Shown piece after piece: positions 59,659 to 64,000 of a stretch of 64,000 nucleotides of DNA. A model generated the notes under the pieces. The model was not told the origin of the DNA, searched no databases, and saw only the letters and a program-made list of their open reading frames with translations. Within the stretch, counting starts at the first letter, position 1; each line of letters begins with the position of its first letter. The translations under genes were made by a program, and so were the position numbers. Source of the DNA: Nocardia jejuensis NBRC 103114 (GTDB taxonomy: Bacteria; Actinomycetota; Actinomycetes; Mycobacteriales; Mycobacteriaceae); the NCBI RefSeq assembly GCF_001613145.1, contig NZ_BDBU01000027.1, forward strand, positions 124,001 through 188,000. The letters run 5' to 3'.

Positions 59659-60719
59659 GAGGCCACATTCTCGGACACGGGCCGGTGCGCGCCGTAACGC
59701 AGCCCCGCCCACTCCTCGGCGGTCGCGGCGGAGAGGGATTCCAGGACCGGCAGCGACGGCAGCTCTGCGATGTCACCGGTGCCGGTGAGCGCGGCGGCGG
59801 CGCACAGATGTCCGAAGCGCAGCAGTTGTTCGTGCGAGCGGCCCTGCAGCAGCGCGGCCAGATAGCCGCCCGCGAACGCGTCGCCCGCGCCGATCCGCTC
59901 GGTCACCTCGAGCCGCAGCGCGGCCACCTCGAGTCGCCGATCGCCGTGCCGCGGATCCCGGAGGAAACCGGTGACCGAATGCTTGTCGTTCTTGATCACC
60001 AGATGGCTCGGTTGCGGGAACATCGCACGCAGCGCCCCGGCCTCGCCGACCCCGAAGACCGCCTCGGCCTCGTCCGCGCCGAGGAACGCCACATCGCTGC
60101 CCTGAATGTGGCGGGCGAGGATGTCCCCGATCGTCGAGTCGTCGGACAATTCCGTGCGCCGAGCCCAGAGCGCCGGGCGGAAGTTGAGGTCGAAGCTGAT
60201 CAGCCGGTCGCGGCGGGGCAGCGCGAGCAGCGCGTCGACGAGCGCTGTCGCGGAGGGGGACAGCGCCGTGGTGATCCCACTGGTGTGGATCAGCGCGGAC
60301 TTCTCGAGTAGCCGGGTGGACGCGTCCAGATCCGCGGGTGAGAGGGCGCTGGCGGCGGAATCGGTGCGGTAGTAGAGCATCCGGCTGGCCCCGGCCGCGA
60401 GGTCGTGCGGGCCGTCCGAGCCGCTGCCGCGCTCCTTCACGTAGAGGCCGGTGGGCCGGATCGGATCGACGATCACACCGGCGGTGTCCACGCCGCGCCG
60501 CGCGAGATGCCCCACCAGGTAGCGGCCGAACCCGTCGTCGCCCACGCGCGAGATCCAGGAGGTCGGCACGCCGAGCTGGGTGAGCACCGTGGCCACGTTC
60601 GCCTCCGCGCCACCCGCGCCGCGATCGAACGCCGGGGAGTCCTCGAGCGGGCCGGGTCGCGCGATGAGCACGGCCAATCCTTCGCCGAGGGTGACGGCGC
60701 TCGGGGTCGGCTGGCTCAC
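59655..60719 (-). CDS. kdgK: PfkB-family sugar kinase, KDG kinase-like
   Basis: A 354-residue ribokinase-fold kinase: substrate-binding GAGGAEANVATVLTQLG near residue 35 and the catalytic GAGD anion hole TERIGAGDAFAGGYLAALL. Similarity and context support 2-keto-3-deoxygluconate kinase (KDG to KDPG), the step before the aldolase at 63776. The GTG at 60719 has GAAGGAGATTGGT directly upstream. First gene of the leftward operon, divergent from the deaminase-like gene. Confidence 0.85.
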   Translation of the reverse strand: MSQPTPSAVTLGEGLAVLIARPGPLEDSPAFDRGAGGAEANVATVLTQLGVPTSWISRVGDDGFGRYLVGHLARRGVDTAGVIVDPIRPTGLYVKERGSGSDGPHDLAAGASRMLYYRTDSAASALSPADLDASTRLLEKSALIHTSGITTALSPSATALVDALLALPRRDRLISFDLNFRPALWARRTELSDDSTIGDILARHIQGSDVAFLGADEAEAVFGVGEAGALRAMFPQPSHLVIKNDKHSVTGFLRDPRHGDRRLEVAALRLEVTERIGAGDAFAGGYLAALLQGRSHEQLLRFGHLCAAAALTGTGDIAELPSLPVLESLSAATAEEWAGLRYGAHRPVSENVAS

Positions 60720-60788
60720 ACCAATCTCCTTCAGATGGTTGCGGCGGTGGGTCCTGCTGTGCACAATAACCAGCAACAAACATATTAC

Positions 60789-60813
60789 GCAACAAGCGTT
60801 GCAAAATATGCAA
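60789..60813. promoter_or_regulatory. Overlapping palindromes in the divergent cluster promoter
   Basis: GCAAC-AAGC-GTTGC (60789-60802) overlaps TTGCA-AAATA-TGCAA (60799-60813). The region between the divergent operons is AT-rich. These are likely IclR-family operators controlling both directions. Confidence 0.6.
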
Positions 60814-60853
60814 TAGCAAACAGATATGACGATTTCGATCGAGGAGGAGTGCC

Positions 60854-62158
60854 GTGGCCGTCGACAATGCTGTCGTCGCAGCCCTGAGCGATCGGCGACT
60901 GGGGCCGGAGCACAAGTCGGTCCCGCCCGCCGCCTGGGGTTCGACAGTGCGCGAATTCCTCGCCGCCGCACCGGGTCTGGACGAGCTGCAGACGCCGGTG
61001 CTGACCATCGACCGGTCGGCAGTGCGCGCGAACCTCGCGGTCATGGCGGACTGGGCGCGGGCCGCGGGCGTGCGCCTGGCCCCGCACGGCAAGACGACCA
61101 TGTCCCCGCAGCTGTGGAGCGAGCAGCTGGCTGCCGGAGCCTGGGCCATCACCGTCGCCACCGGCTGGCAGGCGCAGGTGGCGCGCTCGTTCGGCGTGGA
61201 TCGCATCGTGCTGGCCAACGCACTGCTGGATCCGATCGGATTGCGCTGGGCCGCAGCCGAATCCGCTGCACATCCGGAATTCGAGATCTTCAGCTGGGTC
61301 GACGGCGTCGACAGCGTGCGGGAGATGGAGCGGCATCTCGCCGACGCGCCCGACGGCGTGCGACTGTCGGTGATCGTGGAACTCGGTGGGCCGCACGGGC
61401 GTACGGGCGCACGCGGCGTGGAGGCGGCGTACGCCGTCGCCGAAGCCGTGCACGCGTCCTCCCGCCTGCGCCTGGCCGGAGTCGGCGGTTACGAGGGCGC
61501 GCTCGCGCACGACCGCACCGCCGAGGGCCTGGCCGCGGTGCGGCGCTACCTCGACGACGTCGCGGTGCTGCACCGGCGGATCGCGGACGCCGGACTCTAC
61601 GAGGGTGGCGCGCTCATCACCGCGGGCGGCAGCGCCTACCCGGACCTGGTCGTCGAACGCCTCGCCGGATCGGCCGACGAGCAAGGCGCGCACGGGGTTC
61701 CGACCACCGTGGTGCTGCGCTCGGGCGCCTACCTGATTCACGACGACGGCTTCTACTCCGGCATCTCACCGCTGGCCGCCGGTCACACCGACCGGCCGCT
61801 GCGGTCGGCGATGCACGGGTGGGCGCGCTGTGTGTCGCGCCCGGAAACGGAGCTCGCGCTGCTGGACGCCGGCAAGCGCGATCTGCCGTTCGATGAGGGG
61901 CTGCCGGTCCCGCAGCGGATCGCGGGACCGGCAGCGCACCGGCTTCCGGCCGGGGCGGTGGTGACCGCGCTCAACGATCAGCACGCCTTCCTGCGGCTGC
62001 CCGGCGGCGAGTCCGCCGATGTGCCGGTGGGCAGCGTGGTGCGGCTCGGGCTCTCGCATCCGTGCACGGCGTTCGACAAGTGGCGGCTCATTCCGGTGAT
62101 CGACGACGCCGATGCCGAAAGCCCCCGCGTGGTCGATTTCCTGCACACCTTCTTCTGA
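60854..62158 (+). CDS. PLP-dependent D-serine dehydratase/D-threonine aldolase-like enzyme
   Basis: A 434-residue fold-type III PLP enzyme. The Schiff-base Lys is in LAPHGKTTMSPQLW, the barrel continues to IVELGGPHGRTG, and the C-terminal D-serine-dehydratase-like domain ends with a zinc-type HxC motif in SHPCTAFDKW. The family includes D-serine dehydratase, D-threonine aldolase and amino-sugar-acid deaminases. With KDG kinase, KDPG aldolase and RidA alongside, deamination of a D-amino-sugar acid (for example glucosaminate to KDG) is plausible. GGAGGAG precedes the GTG. First gene of the rightward operon. Confidence 0.85.
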   Translation: MAVDNAVVAALSDRRLGPEHKSVPPAAWGSTVREFLAAAPGLDELQTPVLTIDRSAVRANLAVMADWARAAGVRLAPHGKTTMSPQLWSEQLAAGAWAITVATGWQAQVARSFGVDRIVLANALLDPIGLRWAAAESAAHPEFEIFSWVDGVDSVREMERHLADAPDGVRLSVIVELGGPHGRTGARGVEAAYAVAEAVHASSRLRLAGVGGYEGALAHDRTAEGLAAVRRYLDDVAVLHRRIADAGLYEGGALITAGGSAYPDLVVERLAGSADEQGAHGVPTTVVLRSGAYLIHDDGFYSGISPLAAGHTDRPLRSAMHGWARCVSRPETELALLDAGKRDLPFDEGLPVPQRIAGPAAHRLPAGAVVTALNDQHAFLRLPGGESADVPVGSVVRLGLSHPCTAFDKWRLIPVIDDADAESPRVVDFLHTFF

Positions 62159-62168
62159 GCGGAAACCC

Positions 62169-63779
62169 ATGGCCGACTTATTGATTCGCGATATCGACAT
62201 CATCGACGGAACGGGCGCGCCCCGGTATCGCGGTGACGTTCTGGTCGACGGCGGGCGGATCGCCGCGATCGCGGCCCCCGGCACCGCGGTCTCCGACGCA
62301 CGGGTGCTCGAGGGCGAGAACCTGGCGCTGGCACCGGGATTCATCGATATGCACGCGCATTCGGACCTGCACCTGCTCATCGAGCCGGGGCACTTCCCGA
62401 AGCTCAGTCAGGGCATCACCACCGAGGTGATCGGGCAGGACGGGCTGTCCTACGCGCCGATCGACGATGCGGCACTGGCCATCGTGCGCCGCCAGATCGC
62501 CGGGTGGAACGGCAATCCCGCCGATTTCGACTTCTCCTGGCGCACCGTCGGTGAATATCTCGACCGGCTCGATGCCGGTATCACCCCGAACGCCGCGTAT
62601 CTGGTGCCCCAGGGCACGCTGCGGCTGATGACGGTCGGCAGCGAACAACGCGGCGCGAGTGCGGGCGAGATCGCCCGCATGCGCGAACTGCTCGCCGAGG
62701 GCCTCGCGCAGGGCGCGGTCGGCATGTCCAGCGGACTGACCTATACGCCCGGAATGTACGCCGACACAGCGGAACTCACCGCCCTGTGCGAGGTGGTGGC
62801 CGAGGCGGGCGGGTTCTTCGCCCCGCACACCCGGTCCTACGGCGCGGGCGCGCTCGAGGCCTACGCGGAGATGATCGAGCTGGCCCGGCGCACCGGCTGC
62901 GCCCTGCATCTGACCCACGCCACCATGAACTTCGGCGTGAACCGCGGGCGCGCGGGGGAATTCCTGGCGCTGGTGGACGCGGCGCTGGCGGAGGGCTGCG
63001 ACATCACCCTGGACACCTACCCGTATCTGCCCGGGGCGACCACGCTCTCGGCGCTGCTGCCGAGCTGGGCCATGTCCGGCGGCCCCGATGCCGCGCTGGC
63101 CCGCATCGCCGATCCGGACGAGCGGCTCCGGATCGCCCGGGATGTCGACGAGCACGGCTCCGACGGTTGCCACGGCGTGACCGTGGAATGGGAGACCATC
63201 CAGATCAGCGGCGTCGCCGATCCGGTCCTGGACCGGTACGTCGGCATGAGCGTCGCCGAGATCGCCGTCGAGCGCGATATGCCGCCGGTGGCGGTGTTCT
63301 TCGACCTGCTCACCCGAGATCAATTGGCCACCGGCATTCTTCAGCACGTCGGGCACGAGGAGAACGTGCGCGCGATCATGCGGCACTCGCGGCACATGGG
63401 CGGCAGCGACGGGCTGCTGGTGGGGGAGCGGCCGCATCCGCGCGCCTGGGGCACCTTCCCGCGCTACCTCGGTCACTACGTGCGCGAACTCGGCGTGCTC
63501 GGGCTCGAGGACTGCGTGCACCACCTCACCGGGCGGCCCGCGCGACGCCTGCGGCTGGCCGATCGCGGCCTGATCCGGCCCGGCTACGCCGCGGACCTGG
63601 TGCTCTTCGATCCCGAAGCAGTCTGCGACACGGCCACTTTCGAGAACCCCGCACAGCAGGCGCGCGGCATCCCGCACGTCCTGGTCAACGGCGAGTTCGC
63701 GCTCGAGGACGGCAAGCCCACCGGGGTGCGGGCCGGGCGCGCGCTCCGCATGAATTCCACACGGAGGCAGACGCTGTGA
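62169..63779 (+). CDS. N-acyl-D-amino-acid deacylase-family amidohydrolase
   Basis: A 536-residue metal-dependent amidohydrolase of the D-aminoacylase family. The first metal site is FIDMHAHSDL; later His residues are in FAPHTRSYG and LHLTHATMNFG; the catalytic Asp is in HMGGSDGLLVGERPH. The family hallmark Cys metal ligand (usual GNCG) is replaced: the segment reads EVIGQDGLSYAP, so metal binding and substrate may differ. In this cluster a role in removing the acyl group from an N-acyl amino-sugar acid is plausible. It lies 10 bases after the PLP enzyme gene. Confidence 0.87.
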   Translation: MADLLIRDIDIIDGTGAPRYRGDVLVDGGRIAAIAAPGTAVSDARVLEGENLALAPGFIDMHAHSDLHLLIEPGHFPKLSQGITTEVIGQDGLSYAPIDDAALAIVRRQIAGWNGNPADFDFSWRTVGEYLDRLDAGITPNAAYLVPQGTLRLMTVGSEQRGASAGEIARMRELLAEGLAQGAVGMSSGLTYTPGMYADTAELTALCEVVAEAGGFFAPHTRSYGAGALEAYAEMIELARRTGCALHLTHATMNFGVNRGRAGEFLALVDAALAEGCDITLDTYPYLPGATTLSALLPSWAMSGGPDAALARIADPDERLRIARDVDEHGSDGCHGVTVEWETIQISGVADPVLDRYVGMSVAEIAVERDMPPVAVFFDLLTRDQLATGILQHVGHEENVRAIMRHSRHMGGSDGLLVGERPHPRAWGTFPRYLGHYVRELGVLGLEDCVHHLTGRPARRLRLADRGLIRPGYAADLVLFDPEAVCDTATFENPAQQARGIPHVLVNGEFALEDGKPTGVRAGRALRMNSTRRQTL

Positions 63780-64000
63780 ACGCCCTGGAGACCATTCGCG
63801 AGGACCGCGCGCTGACAGTGGTTCGCGCACCGGAGATCCCGGATCCGGCGGCGCTGGCGCAGGCCCTGGCCGAAGCCGGAATCCGGGCCCTGGAACTGAC
63901 TTTCACCACACCCGGTGTGCTCGGCTGCCTGCGCGCGGTCGCCGAGTCCGGATACGGCGTGATCGGCGCCGGCACCGTGCTGACCGCGGAGCAGGCGGCC
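63776..64000 (+). CDS. KDPG/KHG aldolase-like protein, 3' end outside the window
   Basis: The first 75 residues of a class I aldolase of the Eda family that splits KDPG to pyruvate and glyceraldehyde 3-phosphate. Visible: AGIRALELTFTTPGVL, whose Glu is the general base, and GVIGAGTVLTAEQAA. The Schiff-base Lys lies beyond the window. The GTG overlaps the deacylase stop (GTGA) and has CGGAGG upstream. Completes a putative deaminase-kinase-aldolase route to central metabolism. Confidence 0.85.
   Translation, partial: MNALETIREDRALTVVRAPEIPDPAALAQALAEAGIRALELTFTTPGVLGCLRAVAESGYGVIGAGTVLTAEQAA

Overview
The window is high-GC DNA with strong third-position G/C bias and many GTG/TTG starts. The gene order coaE, DUF402 gene, uvrB, universal stress gene, uvrA, infC-rpmI-rplT, rRNA methyltransferase, pheS-pheT follows the corresponding chromosomal stretch of mycobacteria. 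Together with the DevR/DevS pair, XRE/DUF397-type cassettes and a plc-type phospholipase, this points to a Nocardiaceae chromosome, most likely Nocardia. It is a core backbone with accessory insertions. No rRNA, tRNA, CRISPR array, prophage or insertion sequence was recognised.

Layout. 1-11.7 kb: truncated phospholipase C, coaE with a shortened C-terminal domain, two paralogous DUF402 genes flanking a small secreted protein, uvrB, an ATP-grasp gene, a VOC/AraC divergent pair, DoxX and a universal stress protein. 11.7-20.6 kb: HelD-like helicase, PAS-GGDEF diguanylate cyclase, a lone ketoacyl synthase, devS and devR, and a divergent hibernation-factor-like gene. 20.7-29.2 kb: uvrA, hydrolase/TetR, gnd, a short DUF397 protein, SDR and an XRE regulator. 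29.3-34.1 kb: a three-gene operon of cytochrome-b5 desaturase, type III polyketide synthase and peptide-exporter-type ABC transporter. 34.4-38.7 kb: LprG-like lipoprotein, DUF1844 protein and the infC operon. 39-45.1 kb: TetR/MFS pair, XRE/methyltransferase/DUF397-like cassette and an unknown divergent operon. 45.4-50.2 kb: DUF6285/phosphotransferase/acyl-CoA dehydrogenase operon, two roadblock proteins and a K+-channel-like protein. 50.3-58.3 kb: pheST, hydrolase, a short Rho paralogue and two unknown proteins. 58.4-64 kb: a divergent catabolic cluster around an IclR regulator.

How genes work together. uvrB and uvrA are far apart, yet each has the same upstream element (TGTCGGTG, 8 bases, TAnnnT) matching the mycobacterial LexA-independent (RecA-NDp/PafBC) damage promoter. 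devRS and the ribosome-hibernation-like gene share one intergenic region, a compact dormancy module. The right-hand cluster (RidA, IclR, KDG-type kinase, divergent from a D-serine-dehydratase-like PLP enzyme, an N-acyl-D-amino-acid-deacylase-family amidohydrolase and a KDPG-aldolase-like protein) has the enzyme classes needed to deacylate and deaminate an N-acyl amino-sugar acid to KDG and split it through KDPG. N-acetylglucosaminate from oxidised chitin is an attractive candidate substrate, but this is inference. The desaturase/PKS/exporter operon looks like an undescribed lipid natural-product pathway.
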